Source of the DNA: Acanthochlamys bracteata
Lineage: Eukaryota; Streptophyta; Magnoliopsida; Pandanales; Velloziaceae
Assembly (NCBI GenBank): GCA_019914995.1
Contig: CM034140.1
Span: 1,116,001-1,180,000 of the forward strand
DNA length: 64,000 nt
Reading direction: 5' to 3'
Shown piece by piece: positions 47,899 through 60,400 of this stretch. The notes beneath the pieces are model-generated. The model ran no database searches, was not told the origin of the DNA, and saw nothing but the letters and a program-made list of their open reading frames with translations. Numbering within the stretch: the first letter of the stretch is position 1; every line of letters begins with the position of its first letter. The translations under genes were made by a program, and so were the position numbers.

Positions 47899-48050
47899 CT
47901 ATCCCGCTCGCCACCACCACTGCCTAGCCTTCCACAGCGCCCGCCGCCGCAGCCACAGCCGTTGCCGTCTCTCTGTCCCTCTCTGTGTCTCTCTCCTCGC
48001 TCGATCTCTCCTCGATCTAAACGCAGAAAGAGAGGATTATTGCTATCACG
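47899..48050 (-). other. Leader exon and core promoter of the AT-hook gene
   Basis: GC- and GA-rich on the minus strand (CGGCGGCGGGCGC and GAGAGA tracts), ending in a clear donor at 47898. Typical of a plant 5' UTR exon. The exact start is not visible. Confidence 0.45.
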
Positions 48051-48254
48051 AGCAAACCACGTGACTACCTTCTACTTTTTATTCATTAAAATAAAATTTC
48101 TATTTTATATTAACTTGTTTTATTTGGGTTTTATATATAAGAATTGAGGAACAATTGTATGCAGCAATCAAAAAAAAGAGAAAAATACGAGTGTTCTTTG
48201 AGGTTGTTTTTTAAGCATAACAGATCACAGTAAGTTCCACAATAAGAATAGTAC

Positions 48255-48485
48255 ATTTTCGAGTGCTTTTAAAATATAAATTTTTTAAATAAAAGATATT
48301 TATATTATATTTTAAAATAACATTTATTAATATTTTATATAAATTAATAATATTAAACAATAAAAAAAATATAATGTATAATTTTTATAATTCAAAATTT
48401 TTAAATAAATTTGATAGAATATTACAAAAATTTTACTAAAAAATGTAAAATAAAATGAAATTGTTGGAATAGAATAAATGCACGG
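48255..48485. mobile_element. AT-rich MITE-like element, copy 6 (inverted)
   Basis: Left edge TTTCGAGTGCTTTTAAAAT. Near 48400, AAAATTTTTAAATAAATTTG matches the inverted core of copy 2. The right edge is TGAAATTGTTGGAATAG. Confidence 0.5.
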
Positions 48486-48746
48486 CCTTTCGTTTGGGCC
48501 TATACCCATGTTTACTTTATTTTGCATGAAATTAGAATTTTCAGTAAGTAAATTTGGAAAATTATATTATTTGTTAAAAAATAATTATTTTTATATTAAT
48601 ACTTAGTGAAAGTGAATTTTAAAATATAATTTTTTATTTTGCTATATGATTATGAAAAATAAAACTTAAAAATGAAATTTAATTTTATATTTATTTTTAT
48701 TGAAAGTTAGTAAATATACTAAGTATGTATATTTGCTATACATTAT

Positions 48747-49295
48747 TAGGGCTGGCAAAATGAGTTAGATTAGAATTGATTTATATAATTATCGGGTTAA
48801 AATTATTAAACTTTAATTTGATTCATATATTTATATAAGTAAAAAATTATCAATCTTAACTAAATTTATTTAATAATAGGGTCAAAATCAGATTGACCTA
48901 TTCAAAGTTAAATTTATTAAAAACAAAATTACAATATTATGTAATAATAATATATATAAATTACTTATCACATATCTAAAAATATTAATTTAAATCTATA
49001 AATTAAGTAAAAAATTAGTTAACATAAGATAAGTTCAGAAAAATATGTACAAAAATTAAGTTTAAATTTAATATTATTATTCTATATATTTTTTAATTAT
49101 TATATGATATGTACTATATAATAATTATACGAATTATACGAATAATATTAAAATAAAAAAATCCGTTTAAATTTTGGGTTAAATTTGGATCTATTTGAAA
49201 TTAATCTGAATCCAAATAAAGCAAAACTCAAATTCAATTTATTTGGATCAATTTTCGGATCGATTATCGAATCAGATTATATATTGGCATCTTTA
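48747..49295. mobile_element. hAT-like non-autonomous element
   Basis: Left end TAGGGCTGGCAAAAT. The right end read in reverse complement is TAAAGATGCCAATAT. The ends match at about 9 of 14 positions and show the TAGGGxTGGCAA form common in plant hAT-derived MITEs. The interior is non-coding, with words such as GGGTTAAATTTGGATC and GGATCGATTATCGAATC. A clean 8 bp target duplication is not visible, so it is an old copy. Confidence 0.5.
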
Positions 49296-49429
49296 TTTAT
49301 TAGTAGTTTTCGGTAATTGATATGTTTTTAACCCCTCAAATTTTAAATTTACTTTTACCTTTTTTATATATATCTTGTTTGTTCATATCCATACTAATGA
49401 CAAGAGCTTTTGTTTATGTACATATATAG

Positions 49430-49650
49430 TGTTTGAGAATACTTTTCAACTCTATTTTATTTTACATTTTTTAATAAATTTTTAAAATAATTTATAGATC
49501 TTTTTAAGCTTAAAAAATATAAAAAAAATATCTAATCGTAAAATTTAATTATTACTTATTATTTTTTAAAAATTAAAAAATATAGTTTGTTTAAAAAAAT
49601 TAAAATTTTTTAATTTCAAATGTCTCTTTCATAAACATTTCTAAATATTC
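49430..49650. mobile_element. AT-rich MITE-like element, copy 7
   Basis: Left edge GTGTTTGAGAATACTTTTCA, right edge TTTCATAAACATTTCTAAAT. The core is weaker (TTTTTTAATAAATTTTTAAA near 49467). Confidence 0.45.
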
Positions 49651-49964
49651 TATAATTTAGTTGCACTCTGCAGTATACAGTATTAATCAGGTAACCATGG
49701 CATATTTTTTTATGCACACGCTATATCTTATTTCAGTATATTGTGTATTTAGCATTAACTAATTATGAGATCATATATACACCGTGCATATTTGAAAAAC
49801 TTTTGTATATTGAATATTAGCATTAATCTGATTATAAGCATATATATACACCGTGTATTTAATATTAATCTTGCGTTAAATTTGTGTAATATTTATAGTG
49901 TAATAATAAACACGGCATACACAAACAATATCAAAATATAATCTATACAAGAAAGTTAAAAGTC

Positions 49965-50215
49965 TATTTGGCTGAGCGTTTCGTAAAAGATATTTTTTTA
50001 TTTTTAATTTCATACTTTTAATATATAATTTATAAATATTTAGAAAATTTATTTAAAAATTAAAAATATATATAAAAAAATTTTATGTAATAAAATTTTT
50101 ATATTATATATTTTTATTATTTTTTAAAAATAAAAATAATAAAACTCATTTAGAAAAAGTAAAAATATTTTTTATTCAAAAAATTTTACTTTATAAATAC
50201 TTTTAAATACCCCTA
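49965..50215. mobile_element. AT-rich MITE-like element, copy 8
   Basis: Left edge TTTGGCTGAGCGTTTCGTAA. The core CTTTTAATATATAATTTATA near 50018 is followed by AATATTTAGAAAATTTATT as in copy 1. The right edge is AATACTTTTAAATACCCC. Confidence 0.6.
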
Positions 50216-50804
50216 AAAGCTTATAATATTAGAAACTGTTGACTTTATTGGAATACATGCAGTAACATGCGAATGAACTTCCGTTAAGAAAAAAATTTGA
50301 CTTATATACACTATCGAAGCTTCTCTAATATAAACAAAGATCATAGAAAATGTGTAAAATTAAATTTAAATTGTTGGTGTTAAAAACTTCACTATGACCG
50401 AAACAGGATTTACTAGTAATTATCCTGTAATGCGAATTTTGAAAAGACGTATCTATCCATTTTAGTTTAGCGATCTCCTACAAATGTTTTATATAAATTA
50501 TAATACGATCAAAAATAATTGACAATACTATAAGATTACTATTAAAATACCAAAACTGTCCCCTAAAGAAGAAGATACCTTTCATGACAAAAGAACCTAG
50601 TCCAGCACAAAGACAGAAGCCGAAAGCTCGTAATTATCACTTTAGAGAAAGGGTATTATAGTTTATTAAGACGCGACTGAAAACTTGCGTTCAATGGATT
50701 TCGCGGTTCCAACTTCGCAGACGATGTTCTAGAGAAAACGAAACGGGAGAATGCTGCGTAAATTTACCGCGAAGTAGATTTTCAAAATCCGAGCTGGCAG
50801 AGTT
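50216..50804. other. Intergenic DNA between MITE-like copies 8 and 9
   Basis: No gene or recognisable element seen. It is less AT-rich toward 50680-50800, where GCGGTTCCAACTTCGCAGAC lies. It has no open frame of note. Confidence 0.4.
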
Positions 50805-51025
50805 TAAGGGGCATTTGCTATTATTTTTCATTATTTTTAAAATTTATATTTCTTAATATAATTGTTATAAATATTTAAATAATTTATTAAAAAATTTTAA
50901 TATATAAAATATTTTATATAATAAAATTTTTATTATTTATTTTATTATTTTGAAATAAAAAATAAAAAATTATTTTAAATTATTTTAATTTTAAAATTTT
51001 TATTTTAAAAACACTCTCAAAGAAT
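50805..51025. mobile_element. AT-rich MITE-like element, copy 9
   Basis: Left edge AAGGGGCATTTGCTATTAT. The core TTCTTAATATAATTGTTATA near 50849 is followed by AATATTTAAATAATTTATT. The right edge is TTTAAAAACACTCTCAAAG. It sits about 430 bases upstream of the exportin-1 start codon. Confidence 0.6.
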
Positions 51026-51450
51026 TTTTAATTAATTGATTAATATAGCTGCTGTACAATCTTCTCCATGGCCAGTGCGTAGAGTTCACGCTATGTATCA
51101 CGTAAGAGTTCCGCGGCGATAGTATACCGCTGTTAAGTTTGGGTTAACCCCCAAAGCAACGGTGGCATAATTACGTAATTACTATCAACTCTAAGTCCGT
51201 ACTTGTAACCCTAAAACCCCAGACGAGCGGAAGCTCCCCTAGTCTTTTCTTCGTTCTTCGCTCTCCTTAATTTATCGCTCGATAATTCCTCATCCTGCTC
51301 TCTCGAAGATCGAGGGAAGAAAACTCGTGACTCATTCGAGAAGCTTTCAGCTGAAGATTGCTTCCGGATTTTGTATTGGAATTAGGATTTGGTGTTGCTG
51401 AAGATTGGGTTTGGGAACTGTTGCTAGGGTTTCGTTTGGTTGCTCGATCC

Positions 51451-54400
51451 ATGGCGGAGAAGCTTCGGGATCTGAGCAAGCCGATTGATGTATCGGTGCT
51501 TGACGCTACAGTCGCCGCCTTCTACGGCACAGGTTCTAAGGAGGAGGTGGGGGAGTTGGTTGAAATTTGTTTTTGCTGGCAGTGATCTGTTTTCATTCTG
51601 GTGTACTTATATATCTATTATTTTTCCAAGTTTTTTTGGTGTTTATAGTGTTTGCTCAGGATAACTCGTACTGTAACTTTCTCTCTTTTGCATCCTATCG
51701 CAGTCGTTGCTTTTTGGAACGTTCCGAATTTGAATTTTTCCTAAGGGATTGATTTGTTTTCATTCATGCATTTATGGTTATTTGATTAGCTGCTTAAGAT
51801 TTCAATTTATGTTTTTTTCTGAATTTCGATTTTCTGCAATTGTACTTGCGCAAAGTTTTACTTTTTTCCTAAAATTGAACTCGCTTCTGTTCCGTTTGTT
51901 GATGGTATTGTTTTCCAAAATCCTTGTGTTCTCGGGGTTATACATTTTCAATCTTCATTTTATGTACAGGAAATTTTGTTCGTCTACATAGATAGAAGTA
52001 TTACCGGTTGTATTGCCTGTTGTTATTATTATTAGGTTTTGCTGATCATTCCTTTTTTCTCCTTGTTACAGAGGTCTGCAGCAGACCAGATACTGAGAGA
52101 GTTGCAAAACAACCCAGATACCTGGCTACAAGTTGTCCACATTCTGCAGAACTCCCAGAACTTGAATACCAAATTCTTTGCCCTACAAGTATGTCTTTAA
52201 GTGAGGCTGTATCATGTTGGGCGTTTTTACCTCACAATATAAGCACAGGATTATGTTGTTTAAATGACTATTAATGCTTTTAGTTATCTGTTTTGAGTTC
52301 AATTTATAATCACCCTTTAATTTAGTAAAGGTTGCATGTGCACTTATGCTACAAGACAAATGAGTTCTTTGTCGTTGTTCCGACCACTGAATAAATTATA
52401 TCCTAAATGTGAGGGCACTTATGTACGAGGCAAACAAGTTCTTCGTCGCTGTTCCCACCACTGATTGATTTATCGTAACTGGCCGTTCTTAACATCTCAA
52501 GAACTATTTTGCAGTCTGTATATTGTCAATTATAGTCGATCAAGCTTGAAATATCAGCTCTATTGTAATGCATTTTCTTGCATTTCCTTATTATCTGAAT
52601 TAGTCAATTATGGAATGCTGATTTTAAACATGAACTGGTAATTCAAGCACCAACAACTTGTTGAGAGGTGCTTCTGCTGATTAATTTTTTTTGGAACTAT
52701 TCATTTAGACTTCACCTGATGAAGCTTGAACCTATATCTAGCTAGGTATGGTGCCCACATGTGTTTCAGATACCAGTTGCTTGGAATCCTAAATTACTTA
52801 TGGAACTAAGCGGTATTGGAGAGTGCCAGGGTGCGACTACTGATGGTCGGATTTATTATGATTAGAAGAGAGTTCTCCAAATTCGTGTAAAAACTTCTCC
52901 TTAAACGGGACAGATCTGTATTCTGGAATGAATTACTTTAGTCAGCCTGTTTCTTTTTCTGTTTTTTTTTAAACACAGTTTTTTTGATATTGCCCTTTTG
53001 AATATTGATACCATTAGATAGACTCAATTGAACATGGTACTCAGTTAAAATGCGCTGCTATCTTAATAAAGTTTGCTTCTTCTACTAAATATAGGAATTT
53101 CCTACGCACTTCTGTATATGCAACTATCTTTGCCAAATGAAAACCTTTAATTTAATGTGGTGTTTCCTTTGCAGAAATGATCTAATTATCTTGGATGGTG
53201 ATTTGCTATGTCTTTAAATTTCCATCTTACCTTATTAGAACATTTTCATGTGACAAAATTTGAATAAAGACATCAGATGCTATATTCTCTTTCAGTGCTA
53301 CATTTGAATTCCTGTGTATATGAACCTTTCTTTTTCCTTACTAAAACTGGTTATGTAATGCTACTATTCAGACGCTTTACATTCTAAGTAGAATCTCATG
53401 GTTGTAATAAATTTCTAATTATAATATATGTTAAGAGCTTTGGCTGAAGAGTACTTGATGAGTGCAGTTTGTTACTGCTTTTTATCGCTGCTTCTTACAC
53501 GAGTCATCTTTGATGCTTTATTCTTCTATGTTTGCGCAGGTTTTGGAAAGTGTAATCAAATATAGATGGAATGCTTTACCTGTTGAGCAGCGGGATGGTA
53601 TTAAAAATTATATTTCTGATGTTATCGTACAGGTTTGTAGCAAAACATTTTGTTAAGTTTTGTTTGTTGTCATATTTTTAATATCATCCTCTTTTATTTT
53701 GAAGAATATCTTATAATGTTTTTACATTGCCAGCTTTCAAGTAATGAAGTCTCCTTCAGGAGAGAGCGACTTTATGTCAACAAGCTTAATATTATCTTGG
53801 TGCAGGTAGTCTAAATCACTCATTGTTTTTTCTGTATACTGTAGAATCCATCTTGCATACTGTTACTTTTAAAGAATGCTTTTAGTAAGCACAGATGTGT
53901 AGCTACAAATAAACCAAATACATAGAGAATTCAAAGAAGATAAATTTGGAAACAATATAAATGTGTACCATTTCATTTTGATTGTTTATATAGTTGTAAT
54001 ATTTAGATATTCTGAAAAGTTGACCTCCTCATAATTTGAACGACTGTACTTTATAGTTGATATTCTGTGTCAAGGTATTAAAACATTTTTGTGATGCATC
54101 ATTATTACTATATTAGTTAGATGAAATCTACAGTACTCATGGTTTTTTAAAGAATCGCTTTCTTTTGAAATAGTTTTTAGCTAAAATTCTTTAAAAAATT
54201 AGCAGACGTTATGATAGCTAATGTGGTTCTCACTCTTTCTAATTTCTTGTTTTGGCAAATTGTGCATGTCTGGGGTCCTTGCCTGCACTACTTGTTCCTT
54301 GTTCTCTGTGATATGTTTCATTAACATTTAAATATTTTTGAAGTTTTTCTTTTCTGGTGTAGGTCTTGAAGCATGAATGGCCTTCTAGATGGCAGTCTTT

Positions 54401-57400
54401 CATACCCGACCTAGTTGCAGCTGCAAAGAGCAGTGAGACGATCTGCGAAAATTGCATGGCTATCTTGAAGGTTTGTGCAGCATTATACGCTCTCATTTTA
54501 GATCCAACTTCTATTATCTGATTATAAATTCTGCAGCTTCTCAGCGAAGAAGTGTTTGATTTCTCAAGAGGAGAGATGACCCAGCAGAAAATTAAGGAGC
54601 TTAAGCAGTCACTGAACAGGTATTTTTCCCTAATTCATGTCTTGTACTTAATTGGTATTAAGGATGTCATAATCAAATGTGATCTGATGCTTATGATTCA
54701 AAGCAATAGATTATTGTATTATTTAGTTGTGATAATATTTTTTAATGTAAATTTATGCTATTTAGTTGTGATAACATTGTTTAATGTGACTCACCTTGTC
54801 TTGTCAACAGTGAGTTCCAACTCATTCATGAGTTATGCTTATATGTATTATCAGCATCTCAGAGGACTGAGCTCATACGTGCTACATTGGCAACCCTTCA
54901 CGCATTTCTATCGTGGATCCCCCTCGGCTACATTTTTGAGTCACCATTGGTGCAGATTCAATTCTTTTTTTTTTTTTGGAGGGTTGATCTCTTATACTGT
55001 TGAATCTAGACCCATTGTCTGACTGATCTTATCTGTTGACAGCTTGAGACACTCCTGAAAATCTTTCCAGTAGCATCCTATCGGAATCTGACTCTCCAGT
55101 GTTTAACTGAGGTGACAAAGTTTGCTGAGTAACATTTATGTTCACGCAATATGGTATGACTTTAAGGCGTGGTTTATTGCAAGGTCATGGGCTTAAGCTC
55201 TAGTTAAATGCAGGTTGCAGCACTGCAGTTTGGTGACTTCTATGATGCGCAGTATGTCAAGATGTATAGCATTTTCATGACTCAACTACAGGTATGCCAG
55301 TTATGATTCACAGTTTTGTGCTTCTGAAAATGTTGGAACATATTTATAAACCTTCTTTTTTATATAAAAAAAGTTCGTCTTGTTGTTGAGTGGTTTACAT
55401 CTGATCTTCTTTTAAAATGCAGACTATCTTACCTCCTGGAACAAACATTCCTGAGGCATACGCAAATGGTTCCAGTGAAGAGCAGGTGAGCTTCAAATGG
55501 CCTGTATTTCATTGAATTGTGAAAGAGGACCAAACCTTAGTTTAAGTCATTTTCTCAACCTTCTAGAAATTTACTTTGATAATCAATAAGCTTCTTATTG
55601 ATTGTTATAACTATTATACTTGTTTAGGTAGATCATCATTTCTAGTGTAAAATAGTTTGTCATGTATGCATTATAATTTGGTATGACTTGTTTGAACAGG
55701 CGTTCATACAAAATCTTGCTCTGTTCTTCGCTTCGTTTTTCAAGGTATTTCCTTTTTTTTGTGTTTTCGTTGTAGTATCCTTTGTGTATATGTGGGACCA
55801 TTATTCAATCATTTATCCATCTGGCAAGGAGTTTATGTTGGTTAAAAATCTTTCGGTTTTCTCTTTTCCTTAAGTCAGTAGTACTGAATGCTTGTCTTAA
55901 ATGGAGGAGAGGGCATCAGCACTAATTATCACTGACCTGTCATCTGATTTTCTTTTTCTTTAAATAAATCTTTGGTGCAGTCTCATATCCGAGTATTGGA
56001 GTCTACGCCTGAGAACAGAAATGGGCTGCTGATTGGTCTTGAATATCTTATTGGAATTTCATATGTTGATGATACAGAGGTCTTCAAGGTAATAGGGTAT
56101 ATCGCCTAACTTCTAAAACTGTGTGTGCTCATCTGTGCTGACAAGTAATGAATAATCTTGAAGGTCTGCTTGGATTACTGGAATATACTGGTATTGGAGC
56201 TGTTTGAGGCACACCACAGTGTGGAAAACCCTGCTGCAACAGCAAACTTAATGGGGCTTCAGGTACTTTCAAGTTTCAATATGAAGTTTACTTTACATGC
56301 CCCAAATTGCTCTGCATCTGTTTGTTTTTATTGCAGATCGATACTTTGCCTGCTCCTATTGATTTTGCAGTCTTTGAGGTTGAGTCTGTACATAAAATTT
56401 TAACATGAAAATTACCGATTTGATTATGCCTTTTATCTTTCACTTTCCTGTCTTAATTGTTTGTGGCTTGTCTTCTTTGATTTATAGAGTTTGCCTTGTT
56501 CTATAGTTCAGGATTGTTATCAGACAGGCCCACAAATTTAGTGTTTCCTTTGAAATATAGTCAAGTGATCCTGTTTGGTTGTGTACTTTCCATTTTATTG
56601 TCTTTTGTCTTTGATTTTCCAATTCATATTCTTAGGGCTTGTCTTTGATTTATATAGTTTATCTTGTGCCTTTTTTTTGAATATTCTTCTGGGACAGGAC
56701 CATGGTTTTACCAAGGTCTTCGAGATATGTTCAAACTATAGTGTTTCTTGCATACTTCCAAGTTCATTGCTATCTACTACAATTCACAGTATGTTTAAAG
56801 ATATCTGACTGAACTCTTGGCTGATGTTCTGCAGGCTGCTTTTCTTCCTGGGATGATTGATGGAATTGGGTCACCTCTTATGCAAAGAAGACAGCTTTAT
56901 TCAGGTCCTATGTCTAAGCTAAGGATGCTGATGATCTGTCGAATGGCAAAGCCTGAAGAGGTTCTGATTGTTGAAGACGAAAACGGCAATATTGTTCGTG
57001 AAACCATGAAGGACAATGATGTCCTTGTCCAGTACAAGGTATATCCACTATGCTTTTGCTTGAAAGTTAATTTTCTAAGCTTTCCTTGATGACGTGCTTT
57101 GTACGTGACTAGTTGCATTACAAATCAAACCTAATCTTTACCTTTATTTTTTGAATGCTTAATCTTAGTACTTCATGAACTCAAATCTGTTTCAGATAAT
57201 GCGTGAAACACTCATCTATTTATCACACCTTGATCATGATGACACTGAGCAGCAGGTATGCTTTTTTTTTTTGAACGTTTGTATACTTGATCACTTATGT
57301 TTTCTGGAAAGGTAGAATCATTTTGTCTATGTTGCAAGTGGAATGGGTTTATTTCTTTCTTGCTGTAACTTTGACTTCCTACAGCCTTGAAGCATAACGT

Positions 57401-60400
57401 TTTAGACCAAATGTGAGATTCTATATGCACAGATTTCTTAGCAGCACCTGTAAAAGTAATGTCACAACTCACAAGAAAAACTATGAGTTGAAATTTGCGT
57501 TTCATGATTAATGTTTAAGAGGTTTGATTTAACTGATATCAAGCTATACTGAGATAAATGAAGCCGAAACATTGGTAGGACTTTCTCAAGTATAGCATGT
57601 TTGTTATTATTCACCGGTCTTGAAACAAAAAGTGAGGCTGGAGATTTCGGAAATAGGCTTCTACATACCTAGAGAATTTTCATTCAACAGCCTCTTGTAT
57701 TTTTTCGTCTTTCTCTCTCTGATTGTTGGGAGAATTTGTTCTGCTGGAAGTTGTATTTATGATGATACTTTGATTTGTTTATGTCTTTTGTTGAATGGAC
57801 AAGCACAAGCATTTTCAGGTCGGCATTTTTTTTCCTTGGGTTTTACTTTTGAAAATTCTAGTTTATCCCCATAGATTTCAGCTAGAGTGCAAATACTTAT
57901 TTATGCGCTACATGCACTTTTTGCAACTTTGTGACCTTTCATTTTCTTGTAATATTTTTTATATTTTCATATTTTTAGATGTTAAGGAAACTAAATAAAC
58001 AATTGACTGGAGAGGACTGGAGCTGGAACAATTTGAATACTCTGTGTTGGGCTATTGGGTCGATATCTGGCTCTATGATGGAAGAACAGGTAAACTTATT
58101 CAGTGGCTTTGTTTGATTGTTAATAAGTTAATGTTATTGTACGTTGCTTGATAGTTCTTTCTAGTTCAAATTTTTGCTATATTGAATATCGCTTGAGACT
58201 AGTAACTTGTAGGCCAGCTTTTCTGATAAGAATGGATTTATTACATGAAATTTGCTTATAGCATCTTGCTGCTTCTAGGTATTGCAATTTTCACTATGTG
58301 CACAAAGACTTCCATATTAAACTTTATACATCATCTTTGATCTAAATGCTCTAGATTATCATTTCTTCCCTCGGAGGAACATTGAAAAGGTTTTGTTAGT
58401 GGTTAGTCAGTTAATCCCCCTCTTCAATTGTTGTTGCTTATGGCTGCAGGAAAATAGGTTTCTTGTTATGGTAATCAGAGACCTGCTGAATCTTTGTGAG
58501 ATCACAAAGGGGAAAGATAACAAGGCTGTTATAGCTAGTAATATCATGTAAGAAGCTATTACTGTTGTCTTAATATTAGTTCATGCTAGTGCTATTACAA
58601 ATATGCTAACTAGGTTTCACATGCTATTAGGTATGTGGTGGGCCAGTATCCAAGGTTTTTGAGAGCTCATTGGAAATTTTTGAAGACAGTGGTTAACAAG
58701 TTATTTGAGTTTATGCATGAAACTCATCCAGGAGTCCAGGTACTTAATAATTTGATATAGTTACTGTTATTCTTTGGCTTGACAACCTAGAGAGAATATC
58801 TTTGGTGCTGGCCATTTGAGCTTATTTGCTACTTCGAATATTAGGCATTAATTCTTACACTTTTAAGCAAAACTCTGTAGTGTTTGTCTGAAGCTGCTTT
58901 AGCTACCATAAAACTGTTAATCCCTGTAGTTGATTACTATAGATGAAATGGATTTAGGAGAAGATTTTAGGAAGTAAGTTCACACGAGGAATTCTGGATC
59001 TTTTGCCTGATGGAAGTTATTTCTTTTCAGGATATGGCTTGCGATACTTTCTTGAAAATTGTCCAGAAATGTAAGCGAAAATTTGTTACCACTCAAGTAA
59101 GTCGCTTTGTGCTAACTATAATTATGTAGCTTTCTTTCGCTTTGGGATGGAGTGTATAAGTATATGGCTTGCAGGTTTTTTTTCTTATGCTAATGAGGTA
59201 CTTTGTGGACAATCTTCTTGGATGACTTATGTCTGTGACTTGGTCTGACTGTATCTATCAAGCAATTCCAGTATCTATTTGATAGTTCATGCTGTTGTCT
59301 AGGCATTTACAGATTGTATAAGCATTTCATATATGTAGGCATATTCCATTGTGCATTTGCCATTTTAATCCATCTTTGTACATGTGTATATACCCATTCA
59401 CCTATAAAACGTAGATGGCTTGATTGGTGAGAAACTTTACATTTTGGCTTTGACCTTTATGTGGTCTTTATTGCCCTTTTCCCTTTGACCTTTGAAAGTC
59501 TTTACGTTAAATTTGGGTATCCTTTTTATCTATGACTGAACTTTCATGAAGGATTTATTATGGTGTCAGGTAGGAGAGAATGAGCCATTTGTTTCTGAGC
59601 TTCTCACGAATCTTCCAAACACTGTGGCAGACTTGGAACCACATCAGATTCACACCTTCTATGAATCAGTATGGCGTTAACCCCCAGTTTCATCGGAAAT
59701 TGTGCACACTTATGCGATTCCATTGATTCATCTTTATTTCTTTGTTTACATTTTTGTGCTGACAATGGCTCTAATCAGGTTGGTCATATGATTCAAGCTG
59801 AGCCAGATCCTGCAAAGAGGGATGAGTATGTGAAAAGGTTGATGGAGCTTCCTAATCATGTATGTTATGCTAGCCTTTTAAGCATGTCATTATATCACAT
59901 GAAAATGTTTTAGTATGTACATATCATTGTTTTTTCTTCTTTTTGTTTCCTATGCCTTTCCTCCCATCTTCTATGAGTATTCATAATTTCTTGTTCTGTT
60001 AGAAATGGGCAGAAATTATTGGGCAGGCAAGCAGGAGTGTTGACATCTTGAAAGACCAGGATGTTATAAGAACTGTACTTAATATTCTGCAGGTGCTGTA
60101 ATTTAACAAAGTTTATATTTTACTATTTTGATTATGAGTTTACATCATGATTTTGTTGAGCTGGACTGGTGTTTTTGGTATTTATGCAAGCCCATTTTTG
60201 TGTTACCATTTATGGATTTCAAGATGGCACATGGTGCCAGGATTCTAACCCGATTCAATTTACCTGGTTGGTTAAATCCTGGATGGAATTTCTAGAATAA
60301 ATATTATGGATATTAGAGTCCTGCAACATGTTTTTGTAATAGGCTTTTGAGTCAACCGTCTATGTATGTTCCATCTTACAAGAATAAAATGCTTTCATGT

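Noticed and set aside
54552-55022. 156-codon plus-strand frame
   Set aside because: It is an out-of-frame or intron read-through of exportin-1 exons 6 and 7. The spliced frame matches the family exactly.
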